Below, in pieces: positions 22,703 through 33,952 of a stretch of 64,000 bases of DNA; within the stretch, counting starts at the first letter, position 1; each line of letters begins with the position of its first letter. A model generated the notes under the pieces. The model searched no databases, had not been told where the DNA came from, and saw only the letters and a program-made list of their open reading frames with translations. The DNA is taken from contig CALZFC010000029.1 in assembly GCA_945643635.1 (NCBI GenBank), positions 1,372,001 to 1,436,000 on the forward strand. Direction: 5' to 3'. Origin of the DNA: Allodiplogaster sudhausi. Its lineage: Eukaryota > Nematoda > Chromadorea > Rhabditida > Diplogasteridae. Made by a program: the position numbers and the translations under genes.

Positions 22703-23105
22703 ATGCGCTACAGCTTCCGCTTGATCGTGTCGTGGGTCGTGATAGGCATCATTGCGCTCTTGTACCACTTCTTCAAGTTCTACTTTGACGTCATCGGCGG
22801 ATTCATCGTCAATCTGGCCTTTCTATCATCCGTCGCTGCTCTCATTGAAGTTTCTGCCACATAAACATTTTATGATATAGGTATGTATATATGTATATAT
22901 ATACAGAGAGAGAGAGAGAGAAATGCCTTATACCTGAAAAAAATCTTTTTTACATCCTTCACGTCATCCGCGAGAATGCCCAAGACGGCGTCGTTCATCA
23001 ATTCTTCCTCGAGGCGCCCTGCCTCGTCACGCGCACCCTCGAATTCTTCTCAGGCTCAACACGAACCAAGTCGACGAAGCCGCTAAAGACTTGGAGTTTT
23101 TATGA
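22703..23105 (+). pseudogene. Family E copy E2, decayed
   Basis: Exon 1 (22703-22849, 49 codons) is intact and starts with ATG three bases after a CCTAG acceptor; it has the two hydrophobic segments of the family. Exon 2 (~22965-23105) matches the family tail (GVVHQFFLEAP) but has two faults: the acceptor dinucleotide AG expected before it is AC (TTCAC instead of TTCTAG), and a 2-base insertion near 23049 breaks the frame between the FLEAP part and the NTNQVDEAAKDLEF end. The copy is flanked on its 3' side by foldback element A3, which starts within ten bases of the stop. Confidence 0.65.
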
Positions 23106-23114
23106 CGTCATTAA

Positions 23115-24164
23115 GAGAGCCAATCTGAGAGACATGCCCCCATTGTAAGAGGACAGGGAACAAAAGTACTTATTTGATCTTAATTTCCTTAATACAGCGT
23201 GTGTAGGACCTAAATGGCTTCCCAAAAACGTTTTCAGAAAATTTTTTTTCTCAAGTATGGCTACAGTATACCCTGATATACCAAAAATATTCAAATGAGC
23301 GTAACTCCGTTCAATGGCGACCAATCTCAATTCTGAAACATTTGTTCGATTCCTTTTCTGATGGGGCATAAAAAAGTTTTAGATACATTTTTCTGAAATC
23401 TTCATTATAGGGGTCATTTTGGCAAAAATGTGTTTTGAGAGGTCCATTTCAGGCATCGGGACCCCCCATGTTAAAAAAGGGTGACCACCACGTTAAAGAG
23501 CGTGGTTTGTTACCTCTAAAATAATTATTCTTAAAGTGGAATTCAGACCACTTTTTACGATAGCACGCGATAAATGCGCGCGAGTCGGTCAAAATGGCGC
23601 ATTTTCGGCCTCCGATGCACCGTGCAAGCGCATTCATCGATCCATAACTGCGCTCAATGTTAATATTACAAAATCGTTAGCATATCATCTTAGAGCTCTC
23701 ACGGAGATCTTCAAATGTTACATACATACTTTTATGGTAAAGTTTCGTTTTATATGGGAAATTTCGTTTTGTAGAATTAGAAGGCTTAAAAAATTACTTT
23801 AAAAACATTTTCGCGTGTCGAAGCATACATCATAAGAAAGAGGATAAAATTTCGTACAAGATGAACCCTTTTCAACGGAATTCAATGCATACGATCTTTT
23901 GTTATAAATCATAAAATGTAGTGCCAGTAGCGTCGCTGTCATTTCGCCCAAGAATTCACATTTTAGGTTATTCGAATTAGAATATTCCAATCCATTTTTC
24001 TACACTTTTTCCATAAGGCCTTGTTATCCTACTCTTATGGCTCATAACAAAAGATCGTATGCATGGAAGCCATTTAGGTCCTACACACGCTGTATTAAGG
24101 AAATTAAGATCAAAGGGTACTTTTGTTTCCTGTCCTGTGATGGTCGAGTCTCTCAGACACTCTC
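23115..24164. mobile_element. Foldback element A3 (~1.05 kb)
   Basis: TTAA at 23111-23114 and 24165-24168 flanks terminal sequence GAGAGCCAATCTGAGAGACA and the inverted, slightly changed copy. The outer arms are inverted repeats of about 120-150 bp (shared CCTAAATGGCTTCC / GGAAGCCATTTAGG). The interior carries the same module as A1, A2 and B (GCGAGTCGGTCAAAATGGCG and following). No coding region. Confidence 0.8.
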
Positions 24165-24168
24165 TTAA

Positions 24169-26041
24169 ATGTGCATTCATTGATCTTCATTCATGTTTTG
24201 CGTGTATATAATTCTCATTCTTCAAAAAACGCGATTCAAGCCCAAGTTTCTTCTTCTCGATTATGATCTTGATATATGTATGTTCATAATATATTATGAT
24301 TTAGGTTCGTTTTTAAATTACACAATTTTGAACCTTTAATGGAATCATTTCATGATGGGAAATATGTAATGGTCTTGAACGTTCGTTAAAATTCCTTGTT
24401 TTCTACAATGATCCGATTCGATTGTGTCTCCATGAAAATGGTTGAAAGTGGAAGATCACGCTGTTTCTTATCTTTAATGTAGACACGAGACCGGTGCTCT
24501 CAGTTCGTCAATCGGAGTGAGCAAGAGATAACGAAAGTTAGAAAGAGAAATAGAGACAGAGAGGAAGATAAAGAAAGAGAGAAAGTGCTGGTGAGGGAGA
24601 ACTTACAATGCATGACTCAGCCGAAAGACTACGAATTAGAACTCTTTCCTTATCTAACCGCCCTATTTGTCAGCGTTTTCCAGCTAAATATAAAATTATA
24701 TTAAAATGTTTGTCACATATGACACTAGCATATATATGTTTATGTAATATTTTTTTGCACAACATTGAAAACTGAAAAGATGTTCTAATGTTTTACACTT
24801 TCACTTACTGTTATGGAAAAGATGAAATAAATTCCATGTCAGGTCATGTTGACCGTTCCCCCCGTGCTTCCTCCATTCGTCTCGTTCATTCTTCCCATAT
24901 ACAACACACTATATGTATCATGCTGATTAAGTCGTTACTCTATTTTAATCTTGTGTAGCTAACAAAAGTAGGGTCCAAAAGGTCAACGTTGTGACATCGA
25001 AAGGGCCAGCACTCCTTATCGGCTTCTGCTCTCTTGCCGAGATATAAGACTTGTGGCCACGTCTTTATAGAGGCACATGACCGTCTCTTCACGAATGAAA
25101 CCATTTGTAATTTGGTGATAGCTTACATATTTTGAGAGTGCTGACATTTCTTGCGAACGACGCTTCCATTGAACTTTTTTTTAATTCGTCTTAATTTTAT
25201 TGTTTTAAAGGAGAGCAATCACCGAAAAAAATTTTATGCGAAATAAATCGGGGAATATGTAGGCGCTCTTATTCTCGCGTGTTTTCACACGTCTCACCAA
25301 CTCACTGCGTGAAAGTTGTACAGTGCAATGTTCGATGAAATGTGAAATATCTTTCAATTCATTCCATGTTGACCGTTTGGTTTCTCCCTTGCTTTCTCCA
25401 CTCGTCTCATTCAATTCCTCCCTTCTTGCGTAGCAAACAAAAGAGGAGTGCAAACACTGATGCGAACGTTGTGAAATCGCAAGGGCGAGCACTCCTTATC
25501 TCCATACCTTCTGCTCTCTTTTGCCAAGATATCAGCGTTACGGCCAGGTCTTTATAGAGGCATGTGACCGTCCGTGTAATCGTTAGTCATTTGGAGTCTC
25601 ACTGATAGGTTTTTTTTATACATATTTTCAGAGTATTCACATTTCATACGAAATGCTCCTCCAATGAACATTTTTGTTTTTCAACGTCTCGCGTCAATTT
25701 TAATAGCTTTAAAAGAGAGCGAACAGCGAAAAAAAGCATGAACGCGAATTGTCACTTTCAATGTGTAGGCACATTCGTTCTCGAGTGCTATTTCGCCGGT
25801 TCGTGCTATTTCGCTAGCAAATGAAATAGAACTCGCTTTGAGTGAAAATTGAACACACACGCCTATATGAGTGCAAAGTGGCGCGGTAATTAGTCTCTTA
25901 AAAAACCTTGTTCAGATTCCGGATAAAGACCTAAAAGCGGTAATTAGTAATCTCCTATAATTGTTAGCTGCACGTCCTCGTTTAACATTCGACTTAATTA
26001 GAATTAGCTTGATTATTGACCTTTTGCAGTGTCCTCACTCG
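24169..26041. other. Spacer with a ~250-bp direct duplication
   Basis: The segment ~24835-25110 is repeated, diverged, at ~25355-25570. Shared landmarks are CATGTTGACCG, the GCACTCCTTATC stretch, CTTCTGCTCTCTT and GTCTTTATAGAGGCA, in the same order. MITE-like starts lie at about 25205 and 25708, with hairpin pieces at 25265-25320 and 25775-25880. The last 250 bases before 26042 match the same position upstream of 29267 and are likely to hold the promoter of the D genes. No gene found. Confidence 0.55.
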
Positions 26042-26559
26042 ATGGCGCAAATTCATCATCCGAGTGGCGTAAGTGTCCCATTATTCGTGACCGACAGCGA
26101 GAAGACCAAGAATGCTGCTCTCCCAACAACGCCTGTCACGGAAGACGCTTTAATCGAAGAAAACACCCAAAGAAAGATCGTGACCGTTTACCAACTGCTG
26201 ACGGTTACGGTAGGAATTGAATTGAAATTGATCCCACTATATTGATTACTTTGATATTAAATTGATATTTTGCGTAAAAATTAAAGTTGAGCACTTTTTA
26301 GACGAGCGTCGCCTTTCTGCTGGCTCTGCCTCTTATGGTGAACTACTACTTAATCCAAGACAACTTCCTCATTATATTTGGGCCCTCACTGTCAGTGAAG
26401 CTTTCCTTCATGTTTGTGCCCTCCACGCAAGTCTCGCAATCCAACTTCAAGAATTATTACAGCATCGGTGCCGCCATCATTTATGTCAAAATTCTCAAGT
26501 CGTCTCGCATTCACTACGGCCTCACCAGCGGAGGATGCACGGCACTGGTGAACAACTAA
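26042..26559 (+). CDS. Family D small membrane protein, copy D2
   Basis: Two exons, 26042-26209 and 26302-26559, join in phase 0 (ACG/GTAGGA; TTTTTAG/ACG) to give 141 residues. Residues 1-45 are hydrophilic, with HHPSGVSVPLF and a Lys/Glu/Thr-rich part. One hydrophobic segment spans the exon junction (LLTVTTSVAFLLALPLMV), a second follows (FLIIFGPSLSVKLSFMFVP), then a tail with YYSIGAAIIYVKIL. Two membrane passes are likely. The layout of two close membrane segments recalls Vma21-type assembly factors, but I cannot claim homology. A TTTTGCAG acceptor just upstream of the ATG may be a spliced-leader site. It is followed by the E4 gene on the same strand, 487 bases on. Confidence 0.7.
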
Positions 26560-26601
26560 AACTGTCGAGTTGTTTCGATCAATCTTTGTTCTGTATGTAA
26601 A

Positions 26602-27045
26602 ATATATACTACGGTAATAATTGTTATACCACCATAATAATTGTTACTTTATACTACGGTAATAGTTGTTATATAGTAACTCAGGGCCTCGCATGCTGGA
26701 GTGTGGAGGTCGCACTGCTCAGCTGCGCGATTCGCACAGTGATCATTCGGTCGAATATTGATCCCTACCTCTTAGATCTCCATCCTCCCGCGTCGTTTGC
26801 TGCGATGGCGTTGCTTCGTCGAGTCTCTGCCGTCAACAAGTACGCACAGACACAATTTATCATTTTCCTTTGTTTTATTAATAAATTAACAGAATATATT
26901 CTGATTTTGCTCAAGCGATAGTTTTAATGATTTCGTTGGTAGACAGCACACCCAATAAACCATTCGATAGCCACCATCATGCTGAGAAGGATGCTAATGT
27001 CGACATTCGATTCCGTCCGGTATCAAAAGCGTCTTTTCCTATAGG
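26602..27045 (+). other. D2-E4 spacer
   Basis: It starts with copies of an AT-rich tandem repeat (TACTACGGTAATAATTGTTA type, 26605-26680). A more GC-rich, open stretch at about 26706-26840 (CALLS-like reading ending in a possible AAG/TACGC junction) looks coding in composition, but I could not connect it to a gene; it may be a relic exon. Confidence 0.35.
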
Positions 27046-27576
27046 ATGCCCCACTGCTGCCGCTTCCTCGTGACTTGCGTCGTCAGCACCCTGGTCTCGG
27101 CCGGAATCATTGCGCTTCTGATCCTCTTCTTCAAGGAAAACTTTGAAATCGTCATCGGCTTTGTCTTCAATCTCATCTTCCAAGCATACGTCGCTGCGAA
27201 TGTTGAGGTCTTTCTCGGCTCTCGTTTGCTTCTCTAACTGATTAGTCATTTAATCATCCATTTCCAGTAACTATTTATTACCTCTCTAAACGTTCGATTA
27301 CTTGTTTAATATTGATGGAGAGGATTTTTTGCAAAGCATAGATATGCCTATAAGCATTCATCAGATAATTGATTATCCTTTATCACATCCTTCTTCTAGC
27401 TCATCATCCGCAAGAATGGTGAGCTCTCGTCGGTCGGCGTCGTGCATCAGCTCTTCCTCGAGGCGCCCTTCGCCGTCACGCGCATATTCGAGTACTTCCG
27501 ACTCAATCCGAGCCAGATCGATCAAGCAGCACTTTCCGCTGGCCAGCCGACAACATCCGTCAATCTGCCTTATTAG
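27046..27576 (+). CDS. Family E small membrane protein, copy E4 (intact)
   Basis: Two exons, 27046-27207 and 27400-27576, join in phase 0 to give 112 residues. The ATG lies two bases after a TTTTCCTATAG acceptor, the usual arrangement for spliced-leader trans-splicing. Two hydrophobic segments (around VSTLVSAGIIALLILFF and IVIGFVFNLIFQAYVAA) are followed by an amphipathic tail (SVGVVHQLFLEAPFAVTRIF) and a polar end (NPSQIDQAALSAGQ). This is the best-preserved E gene in the window and can serve as the reference for the others. Function unknown; it is probably an integral membrane protein made together with the neighbouring D protein. Confidence 0.7.
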
Positions 27577-29266
27577 CCTGTACACAGTGAATTGCTCTCT
27601 CTCTCTCTCTCTTTCTCTCCATCTCTCGCGCTGTCTAGCTCCCTCTTTCTTGCTGTCTATCCCTCACTTTCTCTTTTACCAATTCCACTCCATTCCTCTC
27701 CACTTTTATTTTCAAACTGTTTACTATATTGTCGTATACAATGTTGTACTCACGTCGAAAATATAAATGCATGTTGTCTGTTATTTTATGAATGAAAAAC
27801 AGTTTGCACGTTTGCGAACTTTTAATGTTCTACATAACAAGTCGCAAACTCCGCAACAGGAGTGAGACATGAATCATTTAGGCCAAGAAGCATGAAAAAC
27901 TACACACAGCATATATGTACACTCATTCATATTAACAAAGCAATGAAGATTTAAAAAAATTAGATTCGAAGGCAAGATTGGAAGAATGATATTCTTTGGG
28001 TGAAAGCTGTTTCTTATCGCCGAAGTGACGCGAGAAGTGTCACTTTCAGTCTTTTTGGTTCGTAAACAGTCTAAGACTAGAGAAGCGAGAGTTGAGAGAT
28101 AAGGAGGGAGAGAGAGAAAAGAGTGAGAGAGTGAGAGAAAGAGAGAGAAGAGATTAGGAAGGAATGGCTCTCTCAATTTCCACACTCTCTCAATGCCCGT
28201 TATCGAGCGCTTCACTATTCAACTTCCATGACTCATCCATTCTTATCCATTGATCTTTTCACTCCATCTCCCTTTCATTTATTGCCTTGCTTTCGTTCCT
28301 GAAAAATGGAACTAGTCAGCTGTTTTCTTCATTCTTACTGTAATTTGTTCAGAGGATCAGCTTTTTTAGATGTGAAGATATCTCGATATATTTCAAATGT
28401 TCTCAGTCCGAAGTATTAATATGACGCGATTTGCGAGAGAATCAAAATGCTCAAATCGTCACTTCCAATTTTGCTTAAAAATATTTTCTAGGTAAAGTGG
28501 GACCCGCAGAATCGAATGGGATTGGTCTTGGAGCCTACAAAATTCATTTAAAAAAGTTACGAAGAATTGAAAAATGCGCATCTTTTTGAGGTGGTTGAGC
28601 AGTGCGCATGTTTATGAACATCTCCCCGCGCATGGTAAAGCAATATACGTGATTTTAATGTATATAGAAAAGATATTGCTTATAAAAATTGTCAAAAGAG
28701 AATTTGAAAATTTTCAAAAATCGATTTTTTGCGTGCTCTCAAACTAAATGAGGTACGTACATGTTATATACAATTCGCGCAGATGTATCGTATAGAGCAT
28801 GTATCGACTTCTCGATACACACCAGATATAACACTATGATATACACCAATTTACCAGATTCACCACGGATGTCGAATTCGAATATTCCAATTTACACATT
28901 CGAATATTCCAATTCACGCGTTGAAAATACGGTGAATGTATGTATATACATACATAGTGTTTTGTCACTTTCAATCTGACGGTAAGAATAGGCGCACTCG
29001 TTCTTTATTCCTATTTCGCAGGTTCGTGCTATTTCGCAGGCAAATGAAATTGAACTCGCTTTGAGTGGAAATTGAACACACACGCCTATAGGAGTGCAAA
29101 GTGGCGCGGTAATTAGTCTATAAAAAAAACTTCGTCAGATGCCATATAAAGACTTTAAAGCGGTAATTAGTAATCTCCTATAATTGTTCGGTGCACGTCC
29201 TGATTTAATATTCGATTTAATTAGAATTAGCTTGATTAATGACCTTGTGCAGAGTGTCCTTACTCG
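27577..29266. other. Spacer between duplication units
   Basis: Includes a CT-rich run (27595-27680) after E4, a GA-rich patch (28085-28160), and AT-rich sequence with GAATATTCCAA motifs at 28870-28915 like those in the foldback elements. The hairpin at 28985-29100 opens unit 2 of the duplication. ORFs rich in Ser/Leu here are low-complexity artefacts; no gene found. Confidence 0.5.
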
Positions 29267-29778
29267 ATGGCGCAAATTCATCATCCGAGCGGCGTAAGTG
29301 TCCCGGTGTTCGTGACCGACAGCGAGAAGACCAAGAATGCTGCTCTCCCAACAACGCCTGTCACGGACGACGCTTTAATCGATGAAAACACCCAAAGAAA
29401 GATCGTGACCGTTTACCAACTGCTGACGGTTACGGTAGGAATTGAATTGCAATTGATCCCACTTTATGGATTATTTTGATATTAAATTGATATTTTGCGT
29501 AAAAATTAAAGTTGAGCACTTTTTAGACGGGCGTCGCCTTTCTGCTGCGTATTCTTATGGTGAACTACCTACTCCATGAGAACTTCCTCATTGTAATTGG
29601 GGCCTCATTGTCAGTGAAGCTTTCCTTCATGTTTGTGCCCTCCATGCAAGTTTCGCAATCCAACTTCAAGAATTATTACAGCATCGGTGCCGCCATCATT
29701 TATGTCAAAATTCTCAAGTCGTCTCGCATTCGCTACGGCCTCACCAGCGGAGGATGCACGGCACTGGTGAACAATTGA
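29267..29778 (+). CDS. Family D small membrane protein, copy D3
   Basis: Two exons, 29267-29434 and 29527-29778, in phase 0, give 139 residues. Exon 1 differs from D2 at only a few residues (for instance VPVF for VPLF). Exon 2 differs by a two-codon deletion and several changes in the first membrane segment (LLRILMVNYLLHENFLIVIG), while the tail from SLSVKLSFMF onward is nearly unchanged. This pattern suggests the first hydrophobic segment and loop vary while the tail is constrained. The downstream E partner has lost its first exon in this unit. Confidence 0.7.
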
Positions 29779-29825
29779 AACTGTGTGGAGTTGTCTCGAT
29801 CACCTTCGTTTTGTACATATGTATA

Positions 29826-30002
29826 ATATATATGTTATACTACGGGAATAATTGAGATGTAAGACCACCGTAATAATTGATATTTTATACTACTGTAATA
29901 ATTGTTATTTTATACCAGCGTAATAATTGGTATTTTATGCTGCGGTAATAATTGTAATGTTGTACTACAGTAATAATTGGTGTTTTATACTATAATAGTT
30001 AT
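29826..30002. repeat. AT-rich tandem repeat, ~26-29-bp unit
   Basis: Five to six imperfect copies of a unit reading approximately TACGGTAATAATTGTTATTT. Unit 1 has two to three copies at 26605-26690, so the array expanded, or shrank, after the segmental duplication. Confidence 0.75.
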
Positions 30003-30111
30003 ATGTCTCGAGTGCTATTTCGCAGGTCGCACAAACCCGCTGCGTGAAAATAGCACGCGCGAATGAGAGTGCGAAGGGCCGCGGTGTCTCTCCATCACAT
30101 CCTTCTTCTAG

Positions 30112-30288
30112 CTAATCATCCGCAAGAATTGCGAGCTCTCGTCGGTCGGCGTCGTGCATCAGCTCTTCCTCGAGGCGCCCTTCGCCGTCACGCGCATATT
30201 CGAGTACTTCCGACTCAATCCGAGCCAGATCGATCAAGCAGCACTTTCCGCTGGCCAGCCGACAACATCCGTCAATCTGCCTTATTAG
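30112..30288 (+). pseudogene. Orphan last exon of family E (E5)
   Basis: A 59-codon exon nearly identical to E4 exon 2 (27400-27576), with the TTCTTCTAG acceptor retained and only small changes (KNC for KNG near the start). No E first exon lies upstream in this unit; the sequence before the acceptor is the mini-hairpin. The exon is open but appears to have no gene to belong to, unless D3 can splice into it. Confidence 0.6.
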
Positions 30289-30300
30289 CCTGTACACAGT

Positions 30301-31938
30301 GGATTGCTCTCTCTCTCTATCTCTCCATCTCTCTCGCTGTCTATCTCCTTCTTTCTTGCTGTCTATGCCTCCCTTTCTCGCTTTCTCTATCTCCCTCTGT
30401 CGCTTTCTTTCTCCCACTCTCTCGCTTTTACTCTCTGTCTCTCTCGCTCTCTCTCTCTCTATTTGACTAATTCCACTATATTCCTCTCCTCTTTTATTTG
30501 CACACTGTTTACTATATTGTCGTATACAATGTTTTACTCCCGTCGAAAATGTAAATGCATGTTGTCTGTTATTTTAAGGATGGAAAAAGATTGCACGTTA
30601 AAGCACTTGTTAATAACTACATGACAATTCGCAAACTCCGCAATAGGAGTGGTGAGACTTGAAATCGTTAGCCCCAGAAGAATCCAAGGTATTGATGATT
30701 ACGAAATATAATTCGAAGGAGGCAAGATTGGAAAAATGATATTCTGTGAGGGAAAGCTGTTTCTTATCGCCGACGTGGCACGAGAAGTAACTTTTAGTCT
30801 TTTTTGGTTCGTAAACAGTCTTAGACCTCAGGAACGAGAGGTAGGGAAAGAGAAAGAGAGAGAAAAAGAGAGAGAGTGAGAGAAAGAGAGAGAAGTGATT
30901 AAGGAAGAATGACTCTCTCTCAATTTCCACACTCAATGCCCGTTATCGAGTGCTTCACTATTCAACTTCCATGACTCACAGAGTCTTATCCATTGATCTT
31001 TTCACTACGTCTCTCTATCGTTTATTGCCTTGCTTTCGTTCCAGAAAAATGGAACTAGCGAGCCGTTTTCTCCGTTCTTACTGTCACATGATTGGAAGAG
31101 CAGTACATTAAATGTGAAGATAACTACATACCTATTTATATTCATATCTCTCTGATATACCTAATGTTCTTATGTTAGTCCGAAGCAGCAATATGTAGTA
31201 TGTATGCATATACATACATATGACGCGATTTGCGAGAGAATCAAAATGAATCAAAGCGGCCGTGGACATAGCCAAAATCGACCGGCTTGGATTTTGTTCA
31301 AAAGTTCTTTATAGTTACTTTCTGATACGAGGAATCGACTGGAACTTGTCTGGAGGTTGGAAAATGACTTTTTCATTTGTTATGAGGGCTTGAATTATTA
31401 GGCTCGCCGCGCTGGGAGGCGAGTTGGATGCACGTCTGAGGTCATTGCGACGTACTTTGTTGAGATATGAATAGTTCCTTATCCAATCCAGGACTGAAAA
31501 ATTAGCTATGGCGAAACATTCTCAAACTTTACTTTTTCTGTGCACATATGAATGTACACGCATAGTTGCAGTATGTAGTAACCACACTAATTTGCTCAAG
31601 GCATTTCATTCTTGTATTTAGATCGTCATCACTGCATGCTCAGCGAAAGAAAAGAAAGATACGACTTTGCAAGGAAACCTTTATGGCTTTATGTACGTAC
31701 TCATGCTGTTCGCCCGGTTAACAAACAAGTCAACAAGGCATTGGCGTAATGCGCAAGCACGTAGAATGAATGGCCTCAGGGTTCGGCAGGGCGGAAAGTG
31801 GCGAGCTTGTTGTTCTCTCACTTTCACTCTCATTAACTACGCGCATTTCATTGTGTCTTTCCTGGCCGGTCAAGAACAAAACAAGCATCGATAACTAAAT
31901 TTGCGCAAAGTTGTTTGCCTTTATAAACCGAGTGTGAC
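30301..31938. other. Spacer upstream of the first collagen
   Basis: A CT-rich run (30305-30465) and a GA-rich patch (30838-30895) correspond to those in unit 1. From about 31250 to 31930 the sequence is unique and holds no recognisable gene; the short ORF at 31667-31894 has no supporting feature. The collagen promoter probably lies in the last few hundred bases. Confidence 0.45.
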
Positions 31939-33952
31939 ATGAGCACTCGCGCAAACTCGTCTACTCCATTACATGTCTACAACAAAGGTATGTAATTCAT
32001 AAACATTTACATATATTTCATTTTGCGGGGAGATTTTTGAGAAAGCTTCTAAGATTATTATAACTTAATTTGAATTTGTTTTCTTACATTATATATGTAG
32101 CTAGAATAAAAACATTTTATGAATTAAATCAAAATTGAAAATGTATTTTACTATTTATAAAAGGTAATTTCAAAAAATATTTTTTTTTTTGTAATTAAAC
32201 AATTGTTATCACGTATGTTTTTACAAATTAGAAAAAAATCTTAAGACAATAATAAATGCGGCGTCATTTGGCGCCGCCATCGTGCTCGTTGGCATCGTCG
32301 TTGCGATCGGGCTGATCGCGCGCGACATTGCGGCGTTTGAGGAAGGCGCGCTCGCCGACCTCGCGCTCTTCAAGGTGTCAATTCCTCTTTCTATCGCACA
32401 TTTCTCAGCCACGAGAATTCGCTTCGCTTTTGTTTCAACCATAACTACACATCTATATATCTTCTCTCAAAATTAAGAAAATTACTTAGTGGCTGCGTCT
32501 TACGCTTGCGATTTTGCATTTTTCATTACTCCCGCTTACTTATCCTAAAGGAAAAATTGAGCTTCTTAAAAAAGAATTTTCGAAAGTGTTATTGATTATA
32601 GGAAACCGCGAATGGCGCGTGGGCGGACATGATGACATCGATCGGGAGTGAAAGTGTAGCCGACGCGCACTTCCGCCGCCGCGCACGCGCCGCACGCGTA
32701 GTCGACGGCGAGCGACGGCGGAAGAGCGGTGCATCCATCATCATGCACAAGGTGTGACAACAAGAATTTTATAACAAAACAAAATATAGAAGAAGAAGAA
32801 GAACAACAACAACCATAATAATTCTCATTAAATACAAATTTTCAGCTCCTCACTTCCTTCTACTCTCCTTTTTCAACATTCGTTCTTAATTTTTTAAACT
32901 ATATATTTTCTTGAAAAAAATGTATAAATTTTGAAAAAATAAAATAAAAATAATTTACCTGCCTTGCATTGTTAGATCAAGCGCGAGGATGGCGGCAGCT
33001 GCGCGTGCGCCACGCAGCCCAACGAATGTCCCGCCGGCCCGCCCGGTCCGCCTGGAGAAGTCGGCGCAGCCGGTCCCGACGGCATACCAGGCGTTCCTGG
33101 CGTCGATGTAGGAGTCGGTTGTTTTTCGTCACTTATCATTTCAACTGTTCATGTTTAATGGATTTAACTTCTCCAATATAAAGTTCAATTCTTTTTGGTC
33201 TGATCTTTGATCTCTTAGAAATCTTCTAACGCTGGCTACGACGTCGCAAGCAATTGTATCGTGTGCCCGGCGGGCCCGCCCGGCCCGAGCGGTCCAGACG
33301 GGCCGGCCGGCGAACCGGGCATCCGTGGCTACGACGGCGACGATGGCGACGCTGGCAAGAACGGCGCCCCCGGCGCGCCTGGTGTAGAGGGCGTGCCCGG
33401 ACATGATGGAATGCCGGGCAGAGATAGCGCGCCCGGCGGACGCGGCCAGAACGGCAAGCGAGGACGGGGTTGGTGAAGAACGAAAATTAGATGAAAATAT
33501 GGTGACAAACCGGTGTTACAATTAGTATAAATTAGTATAAGAAGTGGAAAAAGAGAAAAGTCACTTAGAATTGTTTAAAAAGCAAATTGCAATGACAATA
33601 ATATGTTTAGAAAACAAACCAATGTGTAGCAAACAAGTTTTGCTCAGGTCTACCCGGTCCGCCTGGCCCAATTGGACCGATTGGAGCCGCTGGTTCTCCT
33701 GGAGACCGTGGCGATGACGGCAGGCCGGGTTCGCCTGGCAGCCAGGGTGCGCCTGGCACGAGTGGCAGAGATGGCATACCCGGCGGCGACGGAGTCGATG
33801 GCACACCTGGCAGCGTCGGCCAGGAAGGCGCCGACGCCGAGTACTGCCCGTGTCCGCCACGCGGTGGTTCGACCCCGCCCCCACTCGAAGTGTACCCTAC
33901 GGCCGCCGAGACACAGCCACCGCCGTACAAGAGCAAGAAGGTCTTCAACTGA
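31939..33952 (+). CDS. Cuticle collagen (type 1)
   Basis: Six exons (31939-31987, 32232-32374, 32602-32751, 32976-33107, 33219-33468, 33648-33952) with matching phases give 342 residues. The N-terminal part has one long hydrophobic segment ([20 protein letters not shown]), a short WADMM block like the nematode cuticle-collagen N domain, and a very basic stretch ([17 protein letters not shown]) that would suit subtilisin-type cleavage. Cys pairs (CAC, CIVC, CPC) flank and interrupt Gly-X-Y tracts in three blocks. The C-terminus ends with a Pro-rich tail and YKSKKVFN. The ATG at 31939 was chosen because it alone gives phase 1 into exon 2; the downstream ATG at 31974 would hit a stop. Such collagens are secreted trimers cross-linked in the cuticle. 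Many non-canonical tripeptides (GYD, GDD) make it divergent. Confidence 0.85.

Larger units (their letters stand above)
25770..28452 (+). repeat. Segmental duplication, unit 1 (D2 + E4 genes)
   Basis: This unit matches 28985-31246 in order and orientation: a hairpin, the D promoter, both D exons, an AT-rich tandem repeat, the E last exon, a CT-rich tract, and a GA-rich patch ending near GACGCGATTTGCGAGAGAAT. Unit 1 is the fuller version: it retains 26650-27375, which includes E exon 1 and is missing from unit 2. Confidence 0.8.
28985..31246 (+). repeat. Segmental duplication, unit 2 (D3 + orphan E exon)
   Basis: Diverged copy of 25770-28452. Compared with unit 1 it lacks the stretch from the end of the D spacer to just before the last E exon. 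At that junction (30005-30080) sits a copy of the mini-hairpin whose arms read CGAGTGCTATTTCGCAGG and the inverted form, ending GCGCGAATGAGAGTGC. The tandem repeat after the D gene is expanded in this copy. Confidence 0.8.
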
